Shown here: in pieces, positions 55,125-63,866 of the stretch
Position numbering within the stretch: the stretch's first letter is position 1
Layout: each line of letters begins with the position of its first letter
Assembly: GCA_002392915.1 (NCBI GenBank)
Contig: DGHQ01000054.1
Span: forward strand, 1 to 64,000
DNA from: Bacteroidales bacterium UBA3844
Lineage (GTDB): Bacteria > Bacteroidota > Bacteroidia > Bacteroidales > Paludibacteraceae
DNA length: 64,000 bases
Direction of reading: 5' to 3'
Position numbers and translations under genes: made by a program
The notes under the pieces: generated by a model
What the model was told of the DNA's origin: nothing
Database searches by the model: none
What the model saw: the letters and a program-made list of their open reading frames with translations, nothing else

Positions 55125-55637
55125 TCAGAATTTAACCACTGTGTCAGCGATGACAGCAGTCGGATCTTCTTTAGCACGACGTCTTAATTCATTGAGATCT
55201 TCTTCAAAAACTATAGGACCTGAATAAATTCGTAATTTACGGAATTTCAATTCTCTCACACCGATTTCTTTTGTCTTAAATGTCCATACCTCTTTGATTG
55301 TATCATGCATTTTGTATTCAAATTTAGGCATAGAATCAACACTTGTGTTGATCTTGGGCAAAAGTTTGCTATTTTCTTCAAATTCAGACATCAAATCACG
55401 ATTAGGAATCAAATCAATGGAATCAGCGGCAGCCTCCTCTCTGTTTGTCCACTCCCACTCATAGATTGATGTATAGCCAGTATAAGAATTAGCCGGATAA
55501 ATTCTTTCTATAAGCTCAACCGTAAATGTTTCGCTCTTAAAACTGTTATTTTCCTCTTCCTCGTCACATGATACGAACGAAGATGCAGAAACAACCGCTG
55601 CCATCATTGCAGCAAGCCTAAAATAACTTTTTTTCAT
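55125..55637 (-). CDS. Divergent chagasin-like lipoprotein
   Basis: A 170-residue paralogue of the next gene downstream. The lipoprotein signal ends FVSC (Cys24) and is followed by DEEEE. The frame ESETFTVEL ... EWEWTN ... EEAAADSI ... KEVWTFKTKEIGVRELKF aligns with the smaller protein. However, the first loop is enlarged (SYTGYTSIYEW), about 45 residues are inserted in the middle, and the GxGG and RxW loops are not recognisable. It may have lost protease inhibition or changed target. Confidence 0.65.
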   Translation of the reverse strand: MKKSYFRLAAMMAAVVSASSFVSCDEEEENNSFKSETFTVELIERIYPANSYTGYTSIYEWEWTNREEAAADSIDLIPNRDLMSEFEENSKLLPKINTSVDSMPKFEYKMHDTIKEVWTFKTKEIGVRELKFRKLRIYSGPIVFEEDLNELRRRAKEDPTAVIADTVVKF

Positions 55638-55829
55638 AAAATAAACTATTATAAAAACTAACTTACTTTTGTCTTAACACCATATATACATACCCTATTG
55701 CTTCGCATTATTACGCATTATTATATTCGTGTTAAAAACATCGACAAATTTAGCAAAAAAGCATATCAAACAAAAAAATATAATATTTTTTCATCTCAAT
55801 TAGTCAAATTAAAAGTATTCGCCATCAAA

Positions 55830-56546
55830 TCATAACAATCCCATCACCTCTTTTAATGAATGAATCTCATAATCCACAGATTCCGTGGCTTTGAATGATT
55901 CAGGATGACGATTGAAGAACATTGTAGCCAAACCTGCTTTCTTTGCTCCCAAAATATCTGTAGAAAAATTGTCTCCAATCATCAACGTGTCTGAAGGTGT
56001 CGCTCCTGTGGCTTCAAATGCATAGTCGAAGAAAACAGGACTCGGCTTGTTTGCCCCCGCATCTTCAGAAAGAATAATCTGATCGAATGCTTCCAAAAGT
56101 CCACATGATTTTAGCTTGCGATATTGTATTTCATGAAAACCATTACTGCACATGATGAGTCGGTATCCTTTCTTCTTCAAATATTCCATCAGTTCATGAG
56201 CTCCATCCACCACACCAGGCTTAACAGCACAGAAATCGAGGAATACATCACTCACTTTCAAACAAAATTCCTCTGTAGGATTGAAATGATTCCCATTAGC
56301 GTCAACACCTTCAGATAATGGTCGACGGAATCGCTCTATAATAAGATAGTCACGTTCTATTTCCCCATTTGAATATTGTGCCCACAACTCAACATTTGTT
56401 TTCCAGTATGAGCGAGAAAACGTTTCAAAATCAGGGAAATACTGATTCAATTGGAAATGGTCGAACATCTCACGAAGAGATATTTCAGCATTACCTCTTG
56501 TGTCGTATAAAGTATCGTCGAAATCTATAAAAAGGTTTTTATACAT
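55830..56546 (-). CDS. HAD-superfamily hydrolase, YjjG-like nucleotidase
   Basis: A 238-residue HAD phosphatase starting MYKNLFIDFDDTLYDT at ATG 56546; the open frame runs 41 codons upstream through repeat-like sequence and is not believed. Motif I is DFDDT, motif II is MCSNG, the motif III Lys is in NKPSPVFF, and motif IV is MIGDNFSTD. The helical cap between motifs I and II matches YjjG-type 5'-nucleotidases, which act on non-canonical pyrimidine nucleotides. The exact substrate is inferred only from the family. Confidence 0.88.
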   Translation of the reverse strand: MYKNLFIDFDDTLYDTRGNAEISLREMFDHFQLNQYFPDFETFSRSYWKTNVELWAQYSNGEIERDYLIIERFRRPLSEGVDANGNHFNPTEEFCLKVSDVFLDFCAVKPGVVDGAHELMEYLKKKGYRLIMCSNGFHEIQYRKLKSCGLLEAFDQIILSEDAGANKPSPVFFDYAFEATGATPSDTLMIGDNFSTDILGAKKAGLATMFFNRHPESFKATESVDYEIHSLKEVMGLL

Positions 56547-56837
56547 GATTGGATAATTGTATGAGACGAAATTAAATCCGTCTGACGTAACATAGTAGGC
56601 AATAAAATCGTCGACGCCATAGCCGACTTGAGACAAAGACGAAGGCAAAGACAAGGACCGGCATCCCACGAAGACAAGGTCTTCAGATTTTTATGAGAGA
56701 CGCCGCCAATAGAAAACTTTAAGCATTTTTTACCTTGCGGTATTCTAGTAGGTTATGCCTTGCATAGCCAAACTGAAGTGTCAGCTATAGCGTCATAAAG
56801 AGCGACGGTGCGGTTCCTTTGCGGCCACACGCATCAC
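56547..56837. other. Gene-free spacer with hairpins
   Basis: No coding gene is seen. On the minus strand it contains GGCTATGC-AAG-GCATAACC (56769-56751) followed by TACC-GCAA-GGTA (56742-56731), a stem closed by a GNRA tetraloop, then GAAGAC-CTT-GTCTTC around 56686-56672 and a degenerate CTTGTCTTCG-type repeat. Just upstream of the HAD gene an AGACG/CGTCT stem (about 56564-56583) resembles the hairpin at 60410-60434. It is more GC-rich than other spacers. Confidence 0.45.
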
Positions 56838-57779
56838 TCACCGATTATTCTGTTTATGTTTTTTCTCGTCTAAAGCAGAAAGATAATCGAATGTGGATTG
56901 CAAATCGTTTGGCACGATAATCTTCAAACTTGAAATCTGCTCTATCTCACGTCGCTGCCAAGAACTGAAATCCGCATTGATTTTTTGTGATTCCGACTGA
57001 TATGAATCAAGTTTGTTCTTATAAGCCTCAGTCTGCTCAGCCTTGGCGATATTAAGTTTTTTCTTGATCGACGTCTTGATCTGATTCAGACGTTTCTCAG
57101 CATCACGGTGTTCGCTCTGCAACTGCAGATACACCTTCTCCACATCTTCCTCATCCACGGAATTTTCATAACGGTAGATAAGCAATGAGCTTCCCTCTCC
57201 TTGCGTAGTGATCGGCTTTGACATTATCTCCTGCAAACGACGTCGTGCGATAGAGAACGGTTCGTCAGGATGAATGAACTTACCATACGCAGCCGCCTTA
57301 GCTTCCAAAGAATAATACTCACATCTCTCAGCCACAGATAGTGTTTGGATGATATTTTGCTCGGTCAGTTCATCCTCACGCACAGGCATCTTCGGCAGGA
57401 CAATATTATTTGCCTCAGCCCAATCATCAAGAGTGACGTCGGAAACCTCTTCCATCATCCTCTCCTTCGTCTTCACCGCCTCACGCATCCACGCGCAAAA
57501 AGAATGCATCTCTCCCACTCTTGCCACCAATGTGTTGAACTCGGCAAGCTGATGGGTGGCGTATCCGATCTCCACCTGTTTCCCTTTGTCGTTGGCTGAG
57601 CCTACAATGTCAACAAATCCATTAACAAAAGAAGCAGACTCAAGTTTTGCCTTGCAACCTGCTATAATTTCTGTGGCAAGTTCCGACAGATGAGTCGCAG
57701 CTGTAGAGGTGATACCTCTCTCGTTCTTATCCGCACCTACATTGGCGAAGAATGTCATATCTCTGTTAATCAATTCCAT
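56838..57779 (-). CDS. Conserved-looking coiled-coil protein of unknown function
   Basis: A 313-residue soluble protein starting MELINRDMTFFANVG (ATG 57779; a near-upstream start is possible). No signal peptide or membrane segment. The C-terminal third (about 205-300) is strongly charged and heptad-like (EDVEKVYLQLQSEHRDAEKR, then lysine-rich coils), predicting a coiled coil. I do not recognise a family. It is 98 bp downstream of the SPFH gene on the same strand, so the two might be cotranscribed. Confidence 0.75.
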   Translation of the reverse strand: MELINRDMTFFANVGADKNERGITSTAATHLSELATEIIAGCKAKLESASFVNGFVDIVGSANDKGKQVEIGYATHQLAEFNTLVARVGEMHSFCAWMREAVKTKERMMEEVSDVTLDDWAEANNIVLPKMPVREDELTEQNIIQTLSVAERCEYYSLEAKAAAYGKFIHPDEPFSIARRRLQEIMSKPITTQGEGSSLLIYRYENSVDEEDVEKVYLQLQSEHRDAEKRLNQIKTSIKKKLNIAKAEQTEAYKNKLDSYQSESQKINADFSSWQRREIEQISSLKIIVPNDLQSTFDYLSALDEKKHKQNNR

Positions 57780-57877
57780 AAGTATCAAATATTATGGTAA
57801 CATACCGCAAAATCAGCAATATATCACCGTTTGAATAAATCTCTATCTATACAATAAATAGAGACAATTGTCTATCT

Positions 57878-58858
57878 TTATTTAGTTGTCAATGGGACAA
57901 CAGCACCTGTGCCTGGCACTACATAAGCAGCATCCGGTACTTCCTTACCATCCCAACGCTTTGCTCTCTCCAAATTAATATTGTATTCCCACTGAGCTCT
58001 CATGGCATTCATATTTGCCATAATCTTCTGAGCCTCGTAAGCCTGAGCGTCTGCTCTGATCTTCTGAGCGTCCGCCTCTCCCTGAGCTCTCAACACTTCT
58101 GCCTTGGCAAACTCCTCAGCCGCCTGACGCTCTGCCTCAGCCTCACGCACCTTCTTCTGTGCCTGTGCGGCTGCCACATTAGCCTCCTGCTCTGCCTGTT
58201 TTACCTGCTGAGTACGGTTGGCTGTTTCCTTAATCATTCTATCGAAATCCTCAGCCCAATCGAAGTTTGTAATTGTTGTAGAATTGATTTGAATAGGATA
58301 ATTATCCTGCATTCTTCTCAACACCACCTCACTTAGCTGCTGAGTGATATCCTGCTGATTTGCGATAAGGTCGTAGATGCTATACTTACCTGTGATCTCC
58401 TTTAGAGATGCCTTTATACAGTCTCTCATCGCATCCTCAATAATTTTAGACTTGCGATATTTCTGCACAATCTCAATGATACGTTTCTCATCATAGTTGT
58501 AGCGCACAACCACTGTCGAGCCAACTGTCTGCATATCTTTTGTGATAGCACCGTCTTCACCGACAGAGAATTTCACTTCGTAAGTCATAGGCACAACACT
58601 GAAACGCTCAATCTTTGTGACAAATGGAAGATGTGTCACAATTCCAGGTTCAATAGGTTCATTACAAGAGATTTCTCCCAATGTCACAGAAACACCACGT
58701 TCATCAGGTTCTATGATATCATAAGAAAACAACCCTAAAATCAGCAACACTACACAAACTATTGCCAACACAACTCTCTTTGTGTCAATCTTAAACACTT
58801 TTGCCAATCCTTCTGCAAAAAATCTCTTCTTTTCTGGCATTTCTGTTTTTTCAACCAT
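57878..58858 (-). CDS. SPFH/band 7 (prohibitin/HflC-like) membrane protein
   Basis: A 326-residue protein with one N-terminal membrane segment (VVLAIVCVVLLILGLFSYDI, about 29-48), a band 7 domain (IEPDERGVSVTLGEI to about residue 210), and an Ala/Glu-rich coiled coil (EQEANVAAAQAQKKVREAEA, about 225-285). Such proteins assemble into rings or microdomains in membranes and often modulate proteases such as FtsH. No partner HflK or NfeD-type gene is adjacent. Confidence 0.92.
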   Translation of the reverse strand: MVEKTEMPEKKRFFAEGLAKVFKIDTKRVVLAIVCVVLLILGLFSYDIIEPDERGVSVTLGEISCNEPIEPGIVTHLPFVTKIERFSVVPMTYEVKFSVGEDGAITKDMQTVGSTVVVRYNYDEKRIIEIVQKYRKSKIIEDAMRDCIKASLKEITGKYSIYDLIANQQDITQQLSEVVLRRMQDNYPIQINSTTITNFDWAEDFDRMIKETANRTQQVKQAEQEANVAAAQAQKKVREAEAERQAAEEFAKAEVLRAQGEADAQKIRADAQAYEAQKIMANMNAMRAQWEYNINLERAKRWDGKEVPDAAYVVPGTGAVVPLTTK

Positions 58859-58904
58859 AATTACATCTATTAAATTATTTTATTTGTAGTTAAGTCTCAC
58901 TTAA

Positions 58905-60029
58905 TCAAATACCACACATATCGAATTGAGGGAAAATCTCCTCACTATCCCACTCTTTCTTAATTGCTGTAGACGGGATTGTCTTTCCACTTTCGTTTAA
59001 TACACCTTCAGGATACTGCATAGTCACACAGTGTAGCGAACCATGTTGACGGATCAAAGTTTGGCAATCAATTCCGACAATTTCTCTATCCTTGAACACT
59101 TTCTGCAGAGTTGCGATAGCCTCCGCATCATGTTTCTGATTATATGTTGGCACCAGCACAGCCCCATTGAGAATCAAGAAATTGGCGTATGTCGCTGGAA
59201 TACGTTCGTCATTCTCATCAAACACAGCATCGGGCATCGGCAGTGGTACAAGATTGAAAGGTTTGCCATCCACATCTCTCAACGCTTTCAAGTCATCCTC
59301 CATAGCCTTCAGCCACTGATAATGGTCATCATTCACGTCGTCACACTTCACATAAGCAATCGTGGTATCATCACAAAAACGAGCAAGTGTATCAATATGC
59401 CCATCTGTATCGTCGCCGATCAAATCGCCATTATAAAGCCAGTGCACTTTCTTCAGATTGAAAATCTTCGTAAGAATCTCCTCCACCTGTTTGCCAGAAT
59501 AATGGTTGTTGCGGTTTGGAGCATTCAAGCAATTATATGTCGACAATAGTTCGCCACGGGTATTGAATTCCACACTTCCTCCTTCAAGGACAAAAGGAAT
59601 ATCCACAACGTCAACATCAGATGAAAAAAGCCCTTTCTTTCGCATCTCCGAAGTGATCTGATTATCTTTATCCGACGCGAATTTCTGACCCCAGCCATTG
59701 AAAATGAAGTTGCAAACCTTCATTCGTCCGTTTTTCACCATAGTTATTCCGCCATGGTCACGAGCCCATGTGTCGTTGCTTGGAATCTTAGTGAAGACAA
59801 TCTGCGAATAGTCCACATTCCCAAGTTGGCGACGGACTTCTGCCTCATCCTGACACACAATAACAAGTTTTTCAAAACGGATGATAGCCTTAGCAATATC
59901 GCAGAATGTACGGACAGCATCACCAAGAATATAGTTCCAGTCGGTATTCTCGTGTGGCCATGTAAGCTGTACGAAACTTTGACGTTCCCACTCAGCTAAA
60001 GCTCGGTATTCGTTGTTTCTATAATTCAT
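58905..60029 (-). CDS. aguA: Agmatine deiminase family protein
   Basis: A 374-residue guanidine-modifying enzyme of the agmatine deiminase/peptidyl-arginine deiminase superfamily, the normal size for AguA. AguA converts agmatine to N-carbamoylputrescine in polyamine synthesis. The catalytic elements are NDTWARDHGG (Asp/His), GDDTDGHIDTLARF (His/Asp) and the nucleophile Cys in HGSLHCVTMQYPEG. There is no signal peptide, unlike secreted PPAD of Porphyromonas. aguB, often next to aguA, is not here. A palindrome lies in its 5' leader. Confidence 0.9.
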   Translation of the reverse strand: MNYRNNEYRALAEWERQSFVQLTWPHENTDWNYILGDAVRTFCDIAKAIIRFEKLVIVCQDEAEVRRQLGNVDYSQIVFTKIPSNDTWARDHGGITMVKNGRMKVCNFIFNGWGQKFASDKDNQITSEMRKKGLFSSDVDVVDIPFVLEGGSVEFNTRGELLSTYNCLNAPNRNNHYSGKQVEEILTKIFNLKKVHWLYNGDLIGDDTDGHIDTLARFCDDTTIAYVKCDDVNDDHYQWLKAMEDDLKALRDVDGKPFNLVPLPMPDAVFDENDERIPATYANFLILNGAVLVPTYNQKHDAEAIATLQKVFKDREIVGIDCQTLIRQHGSLHCVTMQYPEGVLNESGKTIPSTAIKKEWDSEEIFPQFDMCGI

Positions 60030-60045
60030 GATAAATTTTGATATG

Positions 60046-60090
60046 GCATGCGTTATAACGGTATGCTTTTTCTGTCACACTGCAAATATA
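60046..60090 (-). promoter_or_regulatory. Possible aguA promoter and operator-like palindrome
   Basis: TATATTTG (60090-60083, minus strand) fits a -7 box; a TTTG lies somewhat too far upstream (24 nt). Between it and the ATG is GCAT-n-CGTTATAACG-nn-ATGC (60046-60066), a near-palindrome centred on a perfect 10-mer. Confidence 0.4.
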
Positions 60091-60191
60091 ATGCTTAATA
60101 ATTGATTTTGAAAACAAAATCATCATATCATAAACCATTCCCGATCCCGACATCCCGACCCCGACACAAACTTCGTTGGAATCGGCTACCG

Positions 60192-60346
60192 TTGACTTCG
60201 TCAATACAGGTTCTACGAACCTGACGGCACACACCGAACACCTCACCCCAAGGGTCGTAGACCCTTTATCGCTTGCGACGGTAGCCGACACCAAAATGTA
60301 TGATGTCGGCAGACATCGTACATTTTGGTGTCGGTTTATTCGATTC
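60192..60346 (+). repeat. Hairpin-array repeat, copy 2
   Basis: In order: TTGAC-TTC-GTCAA (60192-60204), CAGGTTC-TAC-GAACCTG (60207-60223), AAGGGTC-GTA-GACCCTT (60250-60266), TCGC-TT-GCGA (60269-60278), and a 23-bp stem with one mismatch and loop GGCA (60285-60334; arms begin CCGACACCAAAATGTA and end TGGTGTCGG). The section 60241-60345 is shared with 48205-48310. GC-rich CCCGA/CCGAC words precede it at 60139-60168. Confidence 0.8.
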
Positions 60347-60399
60347 ACGATGTCGACATCATTCATTTTTTTGTGTCGTTTTTTCGATTTATAATTTCA

Positions 60400-60434
60400 C
60401 AAAAACAAAATGAGACGGAATAAATCCGTCCCAT
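60400..60434 (-). terminator. Terminator of the ribE-DUF3078 unit
   Basis: ATGGGACGGA / TCCGTCTCAT stem (minus strand, one G-U pair) with a 5-nt loop, followed by TTTGTTTTTG, 50 bp past the last DUF3078 stop. Confidence 0.8.
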
Positions 60435-60484
60435 TTCATTTATATTCAGCAGATGCGAATGTTCACGTCTACATATCAACTACA

Positions 60485-61867
60485 TTACCATGTGTATGAC
60501 AATCCAAGAGTAGTGCTCTCCCAGAACTGCAAATATGCCTTTCTATAACCGTAGTGGTAGTCGCTGTCGAAGTATTTAGAATCACGTCTGTCAACCTTCT
60601 TATCGAGTACATCCTCATCAACTTTCTGAATATCCTTGTGATAGTTGATTTCCGCCTTGTCATACTTCAACTGTGTCTTGATAGAAAGATCAATATGTTT
60701 AGTCAGTTTGAACAACAAATCCAGATTAAACTTCACAGACCAACCGTTAGTTTTGTCGTAGATATCTGTCATTACGCCATCATTGTCGAACTGCAACGAC
60801 TGAGTAGAAGAAATCAATCCGTCGACATACTCTTTCAAATCAACCACGTCCGAACCAACTTCAACCATACCCTTGTTTACCTGATGGTATTTCTTCATGA
60901 AAGCGTCACTGAATCCATAAGTCTCCTTGTTGTAAGCGTAGAAACCTTCAAGTTTAGAAATCAAAGTGAACACTTTGCTGAACGACTTAGTGTAATTGAT
61001 ATTGAACAATGCACCGACTTCAGTACGTACATCTTCATAAGATCCGTCAACGTTACGCTTCATCGAATAGTTAGGCGCGATATCATCATCCTTACAGAAT
61101 GTGAACTTACCTGTGATAGGAGAAACATACATCGACAAATCACCTTTAAAACAACATGGAACAAAGTCCACACCAAGAGATGCCTTAACAATATTAGGAT
61201 TTCCGAACTTGTTCTGCATCATACCCAATGATTTGATACTGTCTCTATCCAACTCGTCGAACATTTTGTTCACATGTCCGATTGGAGTCTCATTGGCTTG
61301 CAAGCCACCCTCTGCCTTAACCTCATCAATTCTGTCGGAGAACCAAGAATCTACATTTTTGTAATTATAAGTAGGAGTGATACGTGATTCAAACGATGCC
61401 ATCGCACTATAGAAAATGCTCTTTGTCGCCTTGAAGCCATACTTAGTAGACAAGTTCAATTCATCAATTGCCTTATGAACCTTTGGATTATGCTCATACT
61501 CAGATGAAAGATTGACACCATACTTAACAGAAAAACTGTTATTCCACTTATGACGAGCATGAGTATAGTTGGCATTCAAGTTCAAATAACCGTCCACAGC
61601 AAAAGTGGAACCAACTCCGTCGTGAGAATAGATATTATGGAAAGTCTGAGCGGCATTCATTCCGACCATACCCGGGAATTTCCACGAAGCAGTATCCGAA
61701 GCCCAATCAGCATTCGCGTCATCCTTAATAGACGTAGCAAGTTTAGACACTGTGCTTTGAGTCTCCTTGATTATCTTCAATCCTTCATTTACATCCTCCT
61801 GAGCAGCTACTGCCGAAACTCCCATAACAGCAACTACAGATGCAAGCAAATTATATTTTGTTTTCAT
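60485..61867 (-). CDS. DUF3078-type outer-membrane protein (copy 1)
   Basis: A 460-residue exported protein starting at ATG 61867 (the frame opens three codons earlier at a TTG). After the signal peptide (to VAAQ), the conserved core DTASWKFPGMVGMNAAQTFH, NLNANYTHARHKWNNSFSVKYG and LSTKYGFKATKSIFYSA matches the DUF3078 pattern of Bacteroidetes outer-membrane proteins. The rest is beta-rich and ends TLGLSYTW, with a C-terminal aromatic as in barrels. Paralogue of the gene 34 nt upstream. The function is unknown. Confidence 0.82.
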   Translation of the reverse strand: MKTKYNLLASVVAVMGVSAVAAQEDVNEGLKIIKETQSTVSKLATSIKDDANADWASDTASWKFPGMVGMNAAQTFHNIYSHDGVGSTFAVDGYLNLNANYTHARHKWNNSFSVKYGVNLSSEYEHNPKVHKAIDELNLSTKYGFKATKSIFYSAMASFESRITPTYNYKNVDSWFSDRIDEVKAEGGLQANETPIGHVNKMFDELDRDSIKSLGMMQNKFGNPNIVKASLGVDFVPCCFKGDLSMYVSPITGKFTFCKDDDIAPNYSMKRNVDGSYEDVRTEVGALFNINYTKSFSKVFTLISKLEGFYAYNKETYGFSDAFMKKYHQVNKGMVEVGSDVVDLKEYVDGLISSTQSLQFDNDGVMTDIYDKTNGWSVKFNLDLLFKLTKHIDLSIKTQLKYDKAEINYHKDIQKVDEDVLDKKVDRRDSKYFDSDYHYGYRKAYLQFWESTTLGLSYTW

Positions 61868-61901
61868 TATCGTCAATACATTAAAGAATTAGTCCCCTTA
61901 A

Positions 61902-63137
61902 TTAAAATGAGTATGAGATACCAAGTGATGATGATTCCCAGAATTGCCAGAATGCCTTCTTATAACCGTAGTTATAGTAGCGAGCGTCTTTGCTCAACAA
62001 ACTAACACGGGTGTCATCACAGTCTCCTTTGTCAGCACGGATAAGATCCTTGTGGTAATCGACTTCAGAATTGTCATACTTCAACTGAGTACGCAAGTTG
62101 AATGTCAAATACTTAGTGGCCTTGAGGATAAATTCTGTTTTCCAGATAACATAACGTCCATGTCTTGCGACGTAGTCATCATCATTCCAGTCTTCCTTAA
62201 TATTATTCAAATCAAGAAGCATATTGTTTCTGATTGCATCGTCAGAAAGCTGATAGACGCGAGCCTTTCCGTATGCGGCGAAGAATGCCTCAAGAGATGT
62301 ATTCAACGAAAATACATCATTGAAAGACTTTGAATAGTTCAAATTGAAAAGAACACCGGCCTCAAAACGGGTATTCTTATATAGATTATCGACGTCGTCC
62401 TTATTCTTCTCCATCGAATAACTTGACGCAATCACATCATTCTCACAGAATGTCCAACGAGCAGAAAGAGGAGAGACGTAGAAGAAAAGATCCTCTCTGT
62501 CAGACATTTTCATATCCAATCCTAAAGACAACTTCAAATATGCCGGATTGACGAACATATTCTTGACAACACCTGTGTCGATTCTCTCTTCACGGCTGGT
62601 ATTTTCAAACTCAAAGCCTTCCTCTGTCATTGCATCGATGTCGTCATATCTATATGTCGGAGTGAACTGTGTCTCAAAAGATGCTTTGGCAGTATAGTAG
62701 ACGTTTTTGTCTGCCATATAACCGTACTTAGTAGACACTTTCAACTCATCATTCTGCTTTCTCCAATACGGTTCTCCCTCATAGTCCTTAGAGAAATTCG
62801 TTCCATAAGCGACCTCAAGTTTAGAATCCCACTTATGTTTGGCACGAATATAGTTGGCATTCAACGTCGCCGAGAAGTTTGCGCCTACGACCGTTCCGTT
62901 ACCTTCTACAGAATAAGGGTTGTGAGATGTCTGGACAGCACTCAAAGAGAGAGTTCCTGGAAACTTCCACGATGCAGTGTCCGCCGCAATACCTGTATTG
63001 ATAACATCCTTGTTGGCTACTGCCAAACTTGTAACCACTGACTTAACCTCATTGTTTTCGTCAACCTTCACCTCCTGTGCGACGCCTGTCACCGCAGCAG
63101 ATGCAACAAAAAGAGATACGAATAATTGTCTTTTCAT
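61902..63137 (-). CDS. DUF3078-type outer-membrane protein (copy 2)
   Basis: A 411-residue paralogue of the next gene downstream, with a signal peptide (to VAQE). It shares DTASWKFPGTLSLSAVQTSHNPYS, given here as residues about 55-78, LNANYIRAKHKWDSKLEVAYG and VSTKYGYMADKNVYYTAKASFE. Its ending, YGYKKAFWQFWESSSLGISYSF, corresponds block for block to the copy 1 ending YGYRKAYLQFWESTTLGLSYTW. It starts 27 nt after ribE, so ribE and the two DUF3078 genes probably share a transcript. Confidence 0.82.
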   Translation of the reverse strand: MKRQLFVSLFVASAAVTGVAQEVKVDENNEVKSVVTSLAVANKDVINTGIAADTASWKFPGTLSLSAVQTSHNPYSVEGNGTVVGANFSATLNANYIRAKHKWDSKLEVAYGTNFSKDYEGEPYWRKQNDELKVSTKYGYMADKNVYYTAKASFETQFTPTYRYDDIDAMTEEGFEFENTSREERIDTGVVKNMFVNPAYLKLSLGLDMKMSDREDLFFYVSPLSARWTFCENDVIASSYSMEKNKDDVDNLYKNTRFEAGVLFNLNYSKSFNDVFSLNTSLEAFFAAYGKARVYQLSDDAIRNNMLLDLNNIKEDWNDDDYVARHGRYVIWKTEFILKATKYLTFNLRTQLKYDNSEVDYHKDLIRADKGDCDDTRVSLLSKDARYYNYGYKKAFWQFWESSSLGISYSF

Positions 63138-63164
63138 CCTAATTATATCTTAATATCAATGTTT

Positions 63165-63770
63165 CTATTTTTGTAATCCCTGCAAACGCGCAATGTACTT
63201 GCCGATGATGTCAAACTCTATATTCACCACCGACCCCACCTGGATGTCGCAGAAATTTGTATGTTCCAATGTGTATGGGATAATTGCCACAGTAAACTGG
63301 TCTCTTTTCGAACGACAGACAGTCAAACTTGTACCGTTAACCGTAACAGATCCCTTCTCAACTGTGAAATAGCCAGCCGAAATCATAGAATCATCGGCCT
63401 CATACTTAAATGTGAAATAATGGCTGCCCTGCTCCTCTTTTCGTTCAATACAAGTCGCAGTCTGGTCGACATGTCCCTGGACAATATGGCCATCAAGTCG
63501 ACCATTCATCATCATGCTTCTCTCCAGATTTACCTTCGAGCCTACAGAAAGTTTGCCAAGATTGGATTTGTCAAGAGTCTCTTTGATAGCAGTGACTGTA
63601 TATTCCTCTCCATTGATGTCTACCACTGTAAGACAGACACCATTGTGAGCCACACTTTGATCAATCTTTAATTCCGATGTGAATGGACACGAAAGCGTCA
63701 GATGTAAGTTTGTTCCATCCTGCACCAATTTACGGACAGTGCCCATTCCTTCAACAATACCTGAAAACAT
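63165..63770 (-). CDS. ribE: Riboflavin synthase, alpha subunit
   Basis: Riboflavin synthase dismutates two 6,7-dimethyl-8-ribityllumazine molecules into riboflavin. The 201-residue protein has the family start MFSGIVEGMGTV and two tandem lumazine-binding barrels. The first contains SVAHNGVCLTVVD and HIVQGHVD; the second contains VEKGSVTVNGTSLTV and EHTNF. A TAATTTTG box (63794-63787, minus strand) is a plausible -7 element with no clear -33. It lies downstream of a T9SS cargo gene and in front of the DUF3078 pair. Confidence 0.95.
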   Translation of the reverse strand: MFSGIVEGMGTVRKLVQDGTNLHLTLSCPFTSELKIDQSVAHNGVCLTVVDINGEEYTVTAIKETLDKSNLGKLSVGSKVNLERSMMMNGRLDGHIVQGHVDQTATCIERKEEQGSHYFTFKYEADDSMISAGYFTVEKGSVTVNGTSLTVCRSKRDQFTVAIIPYTLEHTNFCDIQVGSVVNIEFDIIGKYIARLQGLQK

Positions 63771-63866
63771 ATCAAAAAATTTTTCGCAAAATTAAATAAT
63801 TTTTTGGGAATATAATTTAAAAATGACTGAATTGATAAAAAGCAAGATCTATATTCTTCATACTTT

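Noticed and set aside
56547..56669. N-terminal extension of the HAD protein
   Set aside because: The extra 41 residues do not resemble the family, and the canonical start MYKNLFIDFDDT is at 56546.
56660..56837. SRP RNA, 6S RNA or tmRNA
   Set aside because: None of the conserved cores was recognised; kept only as an unassigned structured spacer.
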